The notes: generated by a model from the sequence alone, not told the origin. Shown: positions 25,234 through 38,271, numbered from the stretch's first letter. The stretch: 64,000 nt of DNA from Epiperipatus broadwayi (GCA_028023455.1 JAQFVV010013085.1:1-64000); one strand, 5' to 3'. Numbers and translations are program-made.

Positions 25234-26018
25234 TTACAACCCCTTTAGCCAAGCAAAATATATTTGTTCAACGTAACCCACTTTAGTACAGACCGCTCAT
25301 CAATAACAAATGGAACGAATCCCTCTTCTATAGTCTTTTCAAATAAAATTGCTCCTATAGATAGCTTTTATCTCTGCCTTAAAATCATACTCCTTAACTT
25401 TTTCTTCACTCTCTTTTTTTAAATTCATATTCACAATCACTAGTTATTTTAACCAATTTATTTTTAGTTTCTTGCAGAAATTCTTTTACGTTATTCTCTG
25501 TCTTTTGATCTGCATTTTCTATCTCACCACCTATCATACATTCCAATCTCTACCAACTTCTATCTCTATTTCTACCTTGTCTGTTCTAACACTATCCTGT
25601 TCTAATTCATCTTTTACTTCTTTCATCTCTTCCTCTTTACTATCTTCAACTTCCTGAACCCTCCTTATTCCTACACTTCTCTAGGACTTCTATAGCTGCC
25701 TGATTTTTGTCGACTTTCTTCAATATTTCCTGTCTCATTCCTTTCACTTCTGCTCTCAGCTTCTCCAGTATTAAATTGTTGACTTCGGTTTATTTCTATA
25801 TTTTGTTTTGTTATATTTTGTTTCATTTCCAGCAACTCCTGTCGTATTTCCTTCATCTTGGCTTGCTGAGTTCGTTTCATTTCTATTATCAACTCTATCA
25901 TCATCTTAATTATCGTCTGTGTCTCGCCCTCTTCTTTTTCTACTATCTGGGGTATTTAAATGAAACCGGCCTCTCTTCCCAACCTACCCTCTCTGTCGCT
26001 TTCTTCTTTAGCTTCCAT
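25234..26018 (-). pseudogene. Frameshifted copy of the coiled-coil Gag-like ORF
   Basis: Mirror of 48895-49671. The stretch MMIELIIEMKRTQQAK...NITKQNIEI is readable on the minus strand around 25790-25905. Small indels, for example near 25765-25785 and before the stop at about 25240, then throw it out of frame. The undamaged version is in the right arm. Confidence 0.75.
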
Positions 26019-26422
26019 TTTCAAAATAAACTTAGCTCCAGGTAAATCTAATTTTTTTATTCCAAATTACTCAACTGAACTTTTCTTTAAATCTGTTTAT
26101 TAACGTTTTTTTTTATTATTTAATCTTCAACAGCTAACTTCATTTTATTTTTTACAAAGCAAACTTAAACTCTTTTTTTTAAAAACTTTACTTAACGACG
26201 ACCTAATTAATAAACTCTTTTTGAATATCAAAACACTAAATACAGACAGATCCGAAACTACCTGCATCTTTTCCATCAACTTCTATTCTACCACTAACTT
26301 TATTTCACCTATTTTCGCCTACCGCTTCTGTTTATTTTTCCCAATCACCCTAACAAAACATCTCATGTAAAGTTTTTTAATATCGGCTCCCACGCTTGGC
26401 CGCAACAAAAATTACTATCCTA

Positions 26423-28416
26423 TATACCGGACAAAAGCTTTAGACTCCGCATATACTGACTGCCAGGGCGCCACTAGTCCGAAATTTGGAACTAGACATT
26501 TATTTTTAAGTGGTTACAGGATATGCGAATCGAATGCACCTGATTAGCTCAATCTAGTAAATGAGATCTATGTTTTGTTCAGTGAGTTGGAAAGGTAGCA
26601 ACAGAAAACAAAAATCAACTAAGTAAATGAATAAATAAATAATTTTATTAGGAGTATGATTAAATAAACATAAATCTAAATAATAATCTTTAAAGCACAT
26701 TTAAAATATATACTACACGTATATTCAATCATGTATTAAACTAAAATATTTATATGGCTTTGAAAGCGATTTCCTGTACAGTGAAAGAGATGCAAAAATA
26801 CTAATAGTAACAGAAGTATTAGTAAGTATTCAGTGATCTCACGTAAGAAAGGGAGGTTAGCTTCCTGCTTATAACCCATAGTTAGAAAAAGGCTGAATCT
26901 CCGGATTTGAGATTTATGTAAACTTATAATCGAATTCAAAAAATGTGAAGGTAGCTTCCAAAAACATTAATAATAATAAAAGAGTGTTGAAAGTTATTAC
27001 TTCAATCGATTGACCCCCCTCTGAGTGAGACAGGCTAGGAACTTACGATCTACCCATTGAGAGGGCTAAAATGATCGGACGTAGCCACTAATAAAGGAAT
27101 TGGAAGCCTGAAGAAATAAAACTAAAAACTATTATATTTCATAATCGCTCTATTATAAATAATTAGAGTTTCACCACATAAAGTAGAACTAATAATAAAT
27201 AGGTCACGAGCCAGAAGCCAAATAAAATAGTCTGTAATATCCAGAATGTTTTCTATAATAAAAGGAATGTGAGATTAAAATAAACTACTATATCACTTAC
27301 TAAGACTTAAATAGGACAGATAGTAATAGGTTTGAAACTAGCAGTCACTAAAAAGAAAGAAAAAATCAAGTACAAAAGAAGAATCGAATTACATAAGATA
27401 CAACTTGAAAAACATTTATATTTTTAAAAAAGGGAAACACATATAAGACAACATTATTTAAGTTCTGAAAAATGTAAGGGTACTTCAATAATTTATTTTC
27501 TAACGTTGGGGGCACTAGACTTCTTAGGTTAGTCTGTTGCTCTGGATTCACTGGTGGTAGACTTGGTTCGTAGGTGGATAGTGGCTTCTTTGGAGATGGT
27601 TCCTTATGGCATTGTAGGCAGTTAATGGTATACACAGGGATGTCCAAACCCGTCCTGGAGAGAAGCTCCAGCACATCATGGTAAAGAAAATACTCCTGCT
27701 GTAGGCTTCCATCGCTCATTCTAGGTAGAATAATTACTCGATCAGCTTTCAGAATATGCAGGAATCATTCTTTTCCAAGTATTTTACCAGGAATCGTTAA
27801 GTACCTCCTGACAGAGTTGGTGTTCGTCTCTTCGCACTCGGCGCAAGTATACTAGCGGATGCAAAGTATTGAAAGTTAGTCAAAGATAATTCAACGGCCT
27901 GATTCAGCCTGTTATATCTGAATCATATCTCTTAAACCAATTACCAAACTTTTTTCTTTTTAATTAAAATTTAAAAATTCTCTATCTAAATAACAATAGT
28001 TATCTAATTAACTTTAAATAAATTGTCTCTTTACTAGATCTAGAAACCAACTAATGAAAATTCTTGCTTTTTGTTTTCTTTTAATTTAATCATTCTAATC
28101 AATATAAAACCCCAAATCTCCAAAGCAAGGTCTATTTGCAATCCACTCCCCTAGTTTTTAACAAGTAAATTTTAACAAAAAAAGTTTAATCTTAGTTTTC
28201 TTTATATTTTAAATCAAAATTAAAAACCAAATATAAATGTGGTATTAAAATATAATTCCTAAAAAAATACGTTCAATGTATATATTAGTACAAAAGCATT
28301 AAAAAAACTTTTAATCAAGTTTTACAAATGACATATAAAATAAAAATTTATTTTATTTTACTTACCCCTATAAAAAGTTTATAATTTTTGTAATGGTGTC
28401 TAAAACATCCATTACA
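26423..28416 (-). repeat. 5' LTR of the left-arm element
   Basis: Reverse complement of 46551-48489, but about 55 bp longer, with scattered single-base indels. An open minus-strand frame at 27366-27719 lies wholly within the LTR and is not conserved in the other copies, so it is not treated as a gene. Confidence 0.75.
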
Positions 28417-28974
28417 CTATAGAATATTTAAATCCTTTTGATCTTCATTCCTATGTTCTCTTTAGACCAAAGTCCACTTATATTTGACAACCTCATCCAT
28501 CAGAACACAAAGTCAGACCATCTTTTTACTATGCATATATTTCATTCACAATCTTGTACTTTTCGTGCGAAACTATAGGGGTATCAAAGGTCCATGTTTT
28601 ATTTCCTATGTTGTACTCTTCCCTAGAAAGCATGGTCCATTAGACCATTGATTATATATAAAGTCATACAATGATAAGGCTTAGTAAGTGATCCATTTCA
28701 AAGTTATTTTGAGACTGAGCAATCAATAAATCTCTCCAGTTACATTCTTCTGTGGAATTCAAATTTAGGAAATATGATACGTTAACTACATATTTAACAT
28801 TTTTTTGTATCATCCTCTAATGACAATTTGAGTTTTGATTTAAGATTTTATTTGAAGAATTCTTTTAAAAAATCTTTATCTATATTATGAATCAATAAGG
28901 GGGTATTTGACTTATTAGAGATGTAAGTTTACAAGTGAAAAAACTTTCTAAAAAATTATATTTGAACTTTATAA

Positions 28975-28976
<2 letters not shown>
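28417..28976. other. Possible decayed coding fragment, unrecognised
   Basis: The right-arm counterpart (46021-46550) on the plus strand contains short readable pieces around 46360-46540 (for example G-N-K-T-W-T-F-D-T), interrupted by stops. It may be a retroelement remnant, but the family could not be identified. Confidence 0.3.
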
Positions 28977-29022
<46 letters not shown>

Positions 29023-29042
29023 CAACAAAAACAACTACTACT
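28977..29042. repeat. (ATA)n-(ACA)n-(ACT)n microsatellite (left arm)
   Basis: AAT-type triplets from 28977, then AAC and ACT triplets. Mirrored at 45953-46020. Confidence 0.85.
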
Positions 29043-29089
29043 ACTTCTTTCTTATTGTATTGCCAGCGTATGTAATATCACATTAAATC

Positions 29090-29280
29090 ATTTATACACT
29101 TTATCATTTTTTCACAATGTTTTAATTACAAACCTTTCTTTGACAGTTTTGATTGCCCTAGACAGAGATTTGGAAAATATAAATGAAAGTTCCTGAAGAT
29201 TAGAATGATGGGTCACCTGAAACTGTCAAAAGAGAGGTGGTAATTAAAGTACTGTGGAATAGTGATAAAGCGTATAACAT
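29090..29280. mobile_element. Fold-back MITE (left arm; mirror 45725-45905)
   Basis: ATACACTTTATCATTTTTTC plus TTAATTAC...TTTGACAGTTTTGATTG is mirrored by AAACTGTCAAAAGAGAGGTG plus AGTGATAAAGCGTATAA. It is a ~190-bp hairpin. Confidence 0.6.
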
Positions 29281-29744
29281 GGTAATAATCAGTGATAATG
29301 ATGATGATGATGACAATAATAATATGCTAATTATGTAATGAGAACAACTCTTTTCTTAATGGATGACTGATTACGAAAACATCAGTAAAATAAATAAATT
29401 AATCAATCAATTAATTAACAAAATCTCTTTTGTTAATTACATTTAACTTCTATAACCCAAAAATTCATTTTTAAAATATCAATAAAGTATGAAATTTTAT
29501 TCTAAAATTTAAAATTGTTTTTCTAATTATATAAAATACTCCCAAAAATTCTATACAATCACGTTTTATATTTTCATTTTTATGGTTTTTAATAATTTCT
29601 AACCCTGTATTTTTAAAAATAAAATATATTCAAATAAAATCTAAGGATATCATGAAATTATTATTTCTATTTTAATAGTTACTTATAAAAAAATATATTT
29701 TGTTAAAATAACAATAAATATTTAAATAAACTAAGAAAAATACA

Positions 29745-30795
29745 CATTTGGTTGGTGCTATCCTGATTTTACCTCATGCCACCATTTGAAGGCACTTATT
29801 TCCTATAGTCAGAGATAATGAGTTTAAAAACCACATAGTTGTGACTTGAGAATTTTTAAATTTATTGTACAAAAATATGACAATGATACGTGCAGTGTCA
29901 GCTAATCAGAATGCATTTCACTGATAAATATGGACTTACTTGCTTAATAAACATCCAAATCTGCATTGATTGTCTTTTTATGCTTCAAGATGATGAGAAT
30001 ATGTGACTCTTACTCGGTCACAGCATGGGAAGTAGTGAATTTTTCCAAAAGAAATCATATCCTGATTTCGTCAAAAACTTTGTACTAATAAAGCTACAAT
30101 ATGAAATTGTACTTTGCCTGAACTCCTCGAAATGGCAAATGCAATTTAGCAAGCCTTCCAATGCCGTCTAGTGCTATATAAAGATATATGGTTGGAAGGG
30201 TCTAAAAATAACGCTTCTAACAACTGTCCAATTTATTTATTATTGAGTAGAGATACCATGACAATTAATTCTATTAAAACATGAATTGGACTTGAAAAAT
30301 AAGATACTGCCATTTCTTGAAAATGTTATCTAAAAAGAAGTGTGCAAAGAAAGTTTATTGATTCAGTCATAAGCAAAGTGTAATTATTATGTTTTATTAC
30401 TTTCATCTTGCTTTGTTGCTTTTTTTTACTTTAATTAAACATTAGAATTAAGCAAAATTGTAGTCATCGTTTTTTATTTTCACATTCTTTCTTAAATATT
30501 CTTGATTATGCTACATATCCCCAATTTACTAGTACCTACGTGATTTTTATTTTGTTTTTTTGTTTTTTATTCTTTGATTAAATACCAATTGTCATTTATT
30601 TCAGTATATACAGAGTCTTAAGTTTTCTTTTTTTACTTTTAATTAAATGCAAGAATGCAAAATTGTTGTTTGGTCTTTTTACTTTGACTATCATTAAACA
30701 TTACTCCCTGCCACTGTATAATTCATCCCTGACTATTGAAATAAAAGTGCCCTTAAATTAGTGGCATGGGGGAAATCAGAAAGTACCAATTTTTT
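29745..30795. mobile_element. ~1-kb element with ~65-bp terminal inverted repeats (left arm)
   Basis: CTGATTTTACCTCATGCCAC near 29765 is mirrored by GTGGCATGGGGGAAATCAGA near 30762. Each end also carries GGCACTTATTTCC and a TAGTCAGAGATAA motif. No transposase was seen. It corresponds to 44263-45268. Confidence 0.6.
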
Positions 30796-31199
30796 TACTC
30801 ACTAATTTCAACAATAAAATTTACAAGTAATCTTGAAAATGCTTCAAAGCTTCCAAGATCAAAGTATCTACTAATCAGTATATTGCTAGCTTGTCTATAA
30901 CAATTTCGAATTGAATACTGATATCTTCAGAATTTTTTGTATTAAATAAATCAATATTTGCTTTTAAATCCAATTTTCATCATCATATGAATGTATTCAT
31001 AGTCGCAAAATCATTGCCATTAAATAGCTGAAAGAATATGAAAAAAGCCGAAAGCAAATGGCAGTGTTGTAAAAAGAGTCTTAATGATACCAGCTCTAGT
31101 GAGAATTATAGAATTAAAAACAGAATCAAAAAAGATACAAGTATAAATACGCTATGACTCAAGAGATTTACGAGAACAGCTTCTAACTGTGCAATTTAA

Positions 31200-31475
31200 A
31201 AACATAAGGTATCAACTGTGTACATGCTGTACGTATACATTAAATCAACATTGTTTTTGCTTGAATCTAAAAAAAGAATGAAGTTAAAAGGAAATAATAT
31301 ATTATCTTCATGATATTTAAGATTTAACTATCTAAGAATTAGGTATAAAATTAAGACAAATCCATTCTTGTATATCCAAAATCTCCTATGGGATCAAAAG
31401 CCTTCTCACATCCAACAAAACCACGTTGATTTAATATAGCTGTATGGCACGTGTAAAAGGGTGGACCACTTACTT
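31200..31475. mobile_element. Short MITE with ~55-bp inverted ends (left arm)
   Basis: TTAAATCAACATTGTTTTTG near 31238 is mirrored by ACCACGTTGATTTAATATAG near 31423. The outer ends pair TGTGTACATGCTGTA with GGCACGTGTAAAAGGG. It corresponds to 43597-43858, where the pairing is better. Confidence 0.6.
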
Positions 31476-32105
31476 GTTTTAGTATAAATGTCTATATATG
31501 TATTGCAATAAGATTTCACATTGTTTAAACCTGAATTTAAATTCAGGATGTATAAACTGAACATTTTTCAGTAGGGCTTTTAAGATTTGGTTTTCAGGTA
31601 GCCTCTTTCCAGAGCCAATCTAAGTTAACCATCCAATTCTGGTAGAACTTAACGAATTCTGCCTCTCATGAGGGATGGTGGTGATGCTTTCTCTGCAGTT
31701 GGATATTTAAAGCCTGGTTTAGTATAGCATGACAAGTTGTCTGTGGAAAGATCTGCTAAGAACTTTTAGTTTTCTGCAGCCAGTCTAAGCTAACATCCGC
31801 TAAAGATATCAAATGAGCTGCAGTTATCACATTTGGTAGACATCTATTTTCTCATCATTTATGGAGAGACCTTGACATTCAGTAACCTTTCAACCTGATA
31901 GAGTAAGTTCTTGAAATTGTTCATAAAATTGATTGGTATTTGATAAAATAAAAAGTGCTGCTTGAGCTCACAAAATATCATAGACTCCACAACAGTTCGA
32001 GTTAGAATCGATTTTTTATAAGTATTTTAAATCGTATATTTTTCAAACAAACAAAACAGTAATAATGTTATAAAGCAAACGTTAAACATAGTAATGATGC
32101 CAGTT
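31476..32105. other. Possible decayed coding fragment, unrecognised
   Basis: The counterpart 42963-43596 has higher GC content at about 43250-43510 and broken open pieces on the plus strand (around E-F-V-K-F-T-K-I-G-W-L-T). It also holds ATTTAAATTCAGG palindromic sequence near 43520. No family assigned. Confidence 0.3.
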
Positions 32106-32170
32106 GAGATGCCTGATCCCCGTACCTCCGCATGCTAAGCGAGCGCTATACAACATGAGCTACATCCTCA
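32106..32170 (-). pseudogene. Broken tRNA-Ala(AGC), mirror copy of the right-arm gene
   Basis: On the minus strand the anticodon stem-loop and AGC anticodon are intact. About eight nucleotides of the 3' half of the T arm are missing, the acceptor starts GAGGATG instead of GGGGATG, and the D arm has an altered loop and an extra base. It cannot form a T stem. It pairs positionally with 42890-42962 in the giant inverted repeat. The damage is either real decay after duplication or base-calling error in an unpolished part of the assembly. Confidence 0.8.
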
Positions 32171-33789
32171 ATTCCCAGGTTAACGTGTTTTCTCATGTTG
32201 TCATTTTTTTAAAGAGAAAATTACATATTACGATGCATCTATTGATGAAATTAATAATTAATTTTTAGCCAATTAAAAGAATCGCGTACTTGTTTCAATT
32301 TTTACTTCTTCTTTTTTTTATTGTTATATTGAATATTAACTTTTTTTTTAATCAATCACTGCTTTGCTTTTGCTTCTCCGACCTAGAAGACTATAATAAT
32401 AATTGATTAAATATATACATCAAGCATCTAGTGTAAAATATCTTCTAAGAACTTCCGCAAGATGTCTCTACTTTATAGATGTTTTAAGAAGAAAGTTTAG
32501 TGACCCCATCAACTTAATTTTAACAATAAGAATCTTGTACAAATGGCGCCATATAGAAGATTTAAAAGTTCAGCTATCTGCTAAAACTGAAAGAGACAAG
32601 CCGAGATAAATTTGACTGCGAACATAAATTGATAAATAGTACTGATAATCTATCTGGAAGTTCGATATCCTATTTTGAAATCCAGCGTGGAAATATATGT
32701 ACCCATATTACAAAAGAATTTTCTAATTTTATCGATTTATTAAATTAATTTTTAAAAACGAATAGAAAATTAATGTTGCCTTTGGAATTACTTGTATTTA
32801 CAAAAATTATAATTAGTTATTTTATTATTATACCTACGATTTCATATGAATGACGTTCTAGCTTGTCCCTAAATTTTCCGCAACTAGTAGAGCTTAAATT
32901 ATAACAAAATCTAACAGAGATATTTTAAATTACTCATTGAAGTCCTTAAAAACTCTTAGAACGGAAATAAAAATTCGTACTTTTAGAGTTACTTTTCATT
33001 AGCTTTATGCGGTATGGCAATATGAACCTAAAAAAAATAGATAGATAAATAAACAAAAAACAAAAATATAAATATATTAAAGATGAGTTTTGCAGCAAAA
33101 CTATTATTTCCCGAAATACATGTAATTCATTTTGCTCTTTCACTTGTTACTCATTCCTAGCCTCAACCCTACCTTCCCAATTAAACCAATCAAAAATATA
33201 TATTCTTTAGAATTTCTATTGAAATATTTTTCTGCGCAACGAAAAACTGGGTATACCTTTCACAAAAACGTGCCCAAGTCCTCAGCGTAAAAATATATTT
33301 AGGAAGTCTCGTTACCGTCCATTTGAATTTTATGCGTGCAATCTAACCTCCAAAGTGCAATTTTACACAATAGACTGTACGGTAGCCAGTGCAAGATGAA
33401 TGCTTGGTCACAAGACCTAGGCTTTCAGATTTATCATAATAATTTTTTAATGATAATAGCATAAATCAAAATGTAAAATTATATAAACTAGTCTCCTCTT
33501 GAATTATCAAATCACTAGGTAAAGATTATATCGTAAAAGACATTCTAAAGAAGTGTGTTGTCAATTAGTTTCTTGTGGGAAGATATGGAGGGAATAGAAC
33601 ACATTGAAGTGGCACAATTCCACACGGAGCCAAAATCTTCAGAAAAAAATTTTTTTTTAGATTAGCATGTTTTATATGTGAACGCATTTGCGTTTCACAA
33701 AGTGGGAACGCATTTCGGAAATAATAATTTGAGACAAAAAACTCATTATCTTTAATATAAGATGATATGATCGGACCATTTCATCATTT
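32171..33789. other. Left-arm sequence near the tRNA remnant, no gene seen
   Basis: Mirrored by 41326-42889. The 68-residue frame at 32403-32609 is not kept open in the right arm. TTCACAAAGTGGGAACGCAT near 33695 and similar pieces recur only in the mirror. Confidence 0.5.
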
Positions 33790-34235
33790 ATGAGGAATTT
33801 TGCTTGTATAGGAAAATTTTAAACTCTTCTCCAGTCATAAACAACTTGTCAGTAATAACTCAATAAATAGACAATTCAGGTTAGCAACCATAACGTAAAG
33901 AGTCGAGTACATCTTACTTTCCATAAAGATGTTTGGCCTATATGCACGGTGACAATATTCGCTTGGAAGTTGAACTCGCATCTTTAGATTCTTGAATATC
34001 GAATTTTAAAGATGCGAGTTCAACTTCTAAGCGAATATTGTCACTGTGCATATAGGCCAGCAACATAATGTAAGAAGAGTGAGAGAAGAATACTCACTCG
34101 AAACGTTGCGTAATCACTAATCTGTATTGACTATTTGTAAGTGTTATTACTAACAAGTTGTTTGTATTCGAAAAAGCTTTAAATAAAGTTTAAAAAATTT
34201 TCTATGCATTCAACATTTACTGATAGATGATGGAA
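33790..34235. mobile_element. Fold-back element with a strong central hairpin (left arm)
   Basis: The core 33935-34058 is a hairpin with ~50-bp arms (GGCCTATATGCAC...AGTTGAACTCGCATCTTTA) and a ~20-base loop. The arms extend outward through AACAACTTGTCAGTAATAAC mirrored by GTTATTACTAACAAGTTGTT, and AAAATTTTAAAC mirrored by GTTTAAAAAATTTT. No coding sequence. Confidence 0.7.
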
Positions 34236-34439
34236 ATAGTCTCAAAATATTACATCGTATAATATACCATCATTGAGAATCAGACAAATATTCATCTTCT
34301 TAATATATTTTTATTTTGTATAGTCATTGCAAAACTCGTTTCTAGAGTAGTTTCTATTTACCTTACTTACTTATTCCCGCTTTGGTAGTGGAGGGTAAAA
34401 TAGTCATACTCATTTTTTCAGTGGTTGTTTATTATTAAT

Positions 34440-34700
34440 AATATTATCATCATCATTGTCAGTCATTGCTGTATATTAAGCAAGATTCTCCAAATTTCCA
34501 ATCCTGTTTTCTCTCCAAATCATAAAAGTCCTTTCTTCCACATTAGATATCCAACTTATGGGTGATCTCTTTTCTAAAATTTTTACTACCTTCTTGGGAT
34601 TCAGTTTAAGAAATCAATTATTCATCTATTATCATCTCTTCTAGCACATTTCCATTCCAATTTAGTCTCATAATGCCAATGATGTCATTATACCCATTTA
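34440..34700 (-). mobile_element. Degenerate LINE tail (left arm, copy a)
   Basis: Minus-strand remnant of the same retrotransposon tail, mirrored at 40480-40710. It begins next to a short GAT/CAT repeat typical of LINE 3' ends (TCATCATCATTG around 34449). Confidence 0.5.
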
Positions 34701-34964
34701 CTTCTTTCACTCAAGTATTTTAATTTCAATCCCATATTTACATTTCCTAACATATAATATATCTGATACTTCTGAAGTCTCTGTATTTCCTTCTCTGATA
34801 AATATCATATTCTGTACTATACTGATAATTCTAGAATAAAGAAATGAGTTTACCAAATACAAAATATATAAGCCATAAAATTTATTATTTATTACAATTA
34901 GATAAAATAAGAATAATACAATAAATCTTTCAAAATATATTGCTATCATTTTAACCCTTATCAA

Positions 34965-35225
34965 TCTACTGCAGGATATAATGGCATTTTCCTCTCGCAG
35001 AATTCATACAAATTATCTGGAGTCTCGGGCTCAAATACTTTCTTCTTATCAGTCCCTACCACAACTTCCTTATCTCATACTCATCTCTCTCACATGTTGT
35101 CTTTTTCTAGGTTTTTTATAATCCTTGTAATCTAGTTTAAGATTCCAACTGTCCTTCTATAACCATCTTCAAATATCAGTAAGTCCATCCTAACTCCAAT
35201 ATATATAATCTGTCTTAATGAATTA
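34965..35225 (-). mobile_element. Degenerate LINE tail (left arm, copy b)
   Basis: Second tail copy in tandem with 34440-34700, mirrored at 39975-40215. It keeps TCACATGTTGTCTTTTTCTAGG, equivalent to the R-P-H-V-R region seen in the right arm. Frames are broken. Confidence 0.5.
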
Positions 35226-36161
35226 TATTACAGAGATAGATTGCAGCAGATAAAGGGGAAAATAACTACAGCGTTTAGAGGTACCTAAATAAAAGCTAAC
35301 TAGGCTTAAGAACTAATAAGTGATAAATATTTTATAAATTTATTATTTTATCTTTGAAAATTCTACTTCTAATTCAATAATAGGCTAGATATTCATTTAT
35401 TTAGTGGTATGCTATAGCCTATGGAAGATCTGTCTAAAAATAGCAAATCTAACTTCTGACCGAGAACAGAAAAATAGCTCAATGTTGTTGTTGCTGTTGC
35501 TCTTTTTTTTTTTAAGTTGCTTTTCCAGCCAGATCAAAGGAATGCTGTTTTTTAATATTGTCGTTAGCTTTCCTTCAATGTTTTATATTGATTAAAATTC
35601 GTCTATAGGAGCAGAATATTAAGCAGAAGGTTTCATAAATATGTATTTCCTACATTGTTGTAAGCATTATTATTTTACTGGATAAAAAATAATATTTATA
35701 ACCAAAAATTAAATTAGTTAATTATTTAAATAGCAATGATGTTTGTGTTTCCATGACTCGCCTCGCAAAATTGCGATAGATTAAGAGTATGATAATAATT
35801 GAATTTAAATCAGGAAAATACGACTGCAGATTCATTTCCGACATTAAGATTATCATGTGAGAATTTTGAGAATCTAATTTTACATTTTAAAATAATTGCC
35901 TGACAGTCTTAACTTTAAATATTTCTTAATAGATTACAGGTGCTTCCATCTTAACAGTAGTTGCAAAAAAGAAACATGGAAAATGAATTGTGTTAACAAT
36001 TATTGAAAATGTAGAGAAAGACTTAGAAAAGCAAAAAAGAATAAGATGGACTATTTATTTGATATTAGGATTAGTAATATATATATATTTCATTAACTAC
36101 CATTCTTGGAAGTGCTTTCCAATTAAATAATTAATTACAAGGAATAACTCCACACATTAAA
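35226..36161. other. Left-arm sequence without genes
   Basis: Mirrored by 38557-39974 after removal of the two extra right-arm blocks. It contains the degraded counterpart of the family C SINE near 35500-35575. Confidence 0.5.
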
Positions 36162-36267
<106 letters not shown>

Positions 36268-36311
36268 CTTACTTAATTTAATCAGTTATGCACTAAACAA
36301 AACCTGTTTTC

Positions 36312-36490
36312 TTTATCCACAATTTTGGTTATTGTATATAGTTTAAAATAAGAGTGTGGGTCTGGTACCAAAAATTAATTAATTCAATCACTATTTAAAA
36401 CTAGTGATTGAATTAATTAATTTATGGATGCCCCACACTTTAATTCCAAGTTATGTATAACAGCCAAAATTCAAACTGAAGGGAAAAGTA
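36312..36490. mobile_element. Small fold-back element near the axis (left arm)
   Basis: The stem AATTAATTAATTCAATCACT is mirrored by AGTGATTGAATTAATTAATT around a TTTAAAACT-type loop at about 36398. Outer pairs GTGTGGGTCTGG / ATGCCCCACAC and CCACAATTTTGG / CCAAAATTC extend it to about 180 bp. Confidence 0.7.
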
Positions 36491-37264
36491 TTTTGTGTGT
36501 GTGTGTGTGTTGTAGTGTATTACTCGTCAAACTAAATAAAAGCATTTTTTATCAAATATTTTAATTTTGTCATATTCTAATTTAAACTGAGAAATCTAAA
36601 TAATTTTGTCATTTTTCAGCATTTGAAAGGAAATTTGTATGTATTAAAATCATTTACAATTTTTTTTATGTTTAAAGGCAGTGATTTAAAAAATTTTAGG
36701 TTTTAGTTATTCAATCAAGCAGGTTAAATGATCTTTTATTCTTTCTATTTTAATTAATGGCATGCACTTTAGTGAATTAGTCATAAAATATCGTGAAAGC
36801 ATATTTTTAAAAATATATGCCATTTATTTTTCATCCTGAAAAGTTATTGAACTATATCAACACAATTTGAAATTAACCTGATGATATTTTTAGGCTAGTC
36901 AACTCCAAAATATTGCACTATCATTTATCATTAACATGTGTACAAAATTTGAAAAAAAATCTGTTTGATAGAAGCATGTTTAACTCATTCTTATTTTGAG
37001 GCATTAGAGCAGAATTTCAGTTTCTAAAATTTAAATTTGTATTTTTTGTCCTCTGGTGAAAATTTTGTGAAGCTTTTTTTTAATGGCTTTAAAATTCATG
37101 TATATTTATTTTCTAATATTTTAAATACAAAAATATCAAAAAAACGTAGGAAAATCAAATAGGTGGTTCAACAAAGAATCTCAGAGCAATGATGGATAAC
37201 CATTATATATTTTGCGATTTCAAACTTTGTGTGTTTACTTCAAGAAAATATTACGATAGTCAAG

Positions 37265-37490
37265 AAATATAATACAAATCAGGTGAATGACTTCATTTTG
37301 TAGACAGCTGTGTTTTCCGCAATTATCTCTATAGTAACAATATTAAAAAAAATCTTTTATATTTAAAAATAAAAAAATAAATATGTAATAACATTTATTT
37401 TTGATTTTTAATAGTTATTACATAATTACCATACCAATACAATTATAAACTTTCCAAAAAAATGAAGTTTTTAGACTATTGTAATATTTT
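37265..37490. other. Spacer at the axis of the giant inverted repeat
   Basis: These 226 bases separate the two arms and do not pair with each other as a whole. The spacer is very AT-rich. It contains its own small stem-loop around 37380-37424, where TATGTAATAAC is mirrored by GTTATTACATA. Its right edge carries a second, slightly altered copy of the ~18-bp unit GACTATCGTAATATTTTC that forms the inner end of the right arm (about 37473-37513). No adapter-like or vector-like sequence was recognised. A genuine fold-back of a single molecule would usually leave a shorter spacer, so this segment matters for deciding whether the palindrome is real. Confidence 0.85.
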
Positions 37491-38271
37491 CTTGACTATC
37501 GTAATATTTTCTTGAAGTAAACACACAAAGTTTGAAATCGCAAAATATATAATGGTTATCCATCATTGCTCTGAGATTCTTTGTTGAACCACCTATTTGA
37601 TTTTCCTACGTTTTTTTGATATTTTTGTATTTAAAATATTAGAAAATAAATATACATGAATTTTAAAGCCATTAAAAAAAAGCTTCACAAAATTTTCACC
37701 AGAGGACAAAAAATACAAATTTAAATTTTAGAAACTGAAATTCTGCTCTAATGCCTCAACATAAGAATGAATTAAACATACTTATATCAAACAAATTTTT
37801 TTCAAATTTTGTACACATGTTAATGATAAAACACAGTGCAATATTTTGGAGTTTCCAAACCTAAAAATATCATCAGGTTAAATTTCAAATTGTGTTGATA
37901 TAGTTTAATAACTTTTCAGGTATGAACAATAAATGATGGTATATATTTTTAAAAATATGCTTTCATGATATTTTATGTCTAATTCACTAAAAAGTGCATG
38001 CCATTAATTAAAATAGAAAGAATAAAATCATTCTTTCTCTTGATTATTTAACTAAAACTTAAAATTTTTTAAATCACTGCCTTTAAACATAAAAAAATTG
38101 TAAATGATTTTTAATACATACAAATTTCCTTTCAAATACTGAGAAAATGACAAAATTATTTAGTTTTAAATTAGAATATGACAAAATTACAAAAAATATT
38201 TTATAAAAAATGCTTTTATTTAGCTTGCCAGAGTAATACACTAAAACACACACACACACACACAAATACTT

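Larger units (their letters stand above)
22721..28416 (-). mobile_element. Mirror copy of the long-LTR retrotransposon (left arm)
   Basis: Reverse-complement counterpart of 46551-52177. The 3' LTR is 22721-24653, the interior 24654-26422 and the 5' LTR 26423-28416. The outer LTR is close to its right-arm partner. The interior and the 5' LTR show many more small indels, which break the coiled-coil ORF. Because both copies sit at the mirrored position with the same flanks, they represent one insertion that was duplicated (or assembled twice), not two insertions. Confidence 0.8.

Noticed and set aside
27366-27719. 117-codon minus-strand frame
   Set aside because: It lies inside an LTR and is broken in the three other LTR copies.
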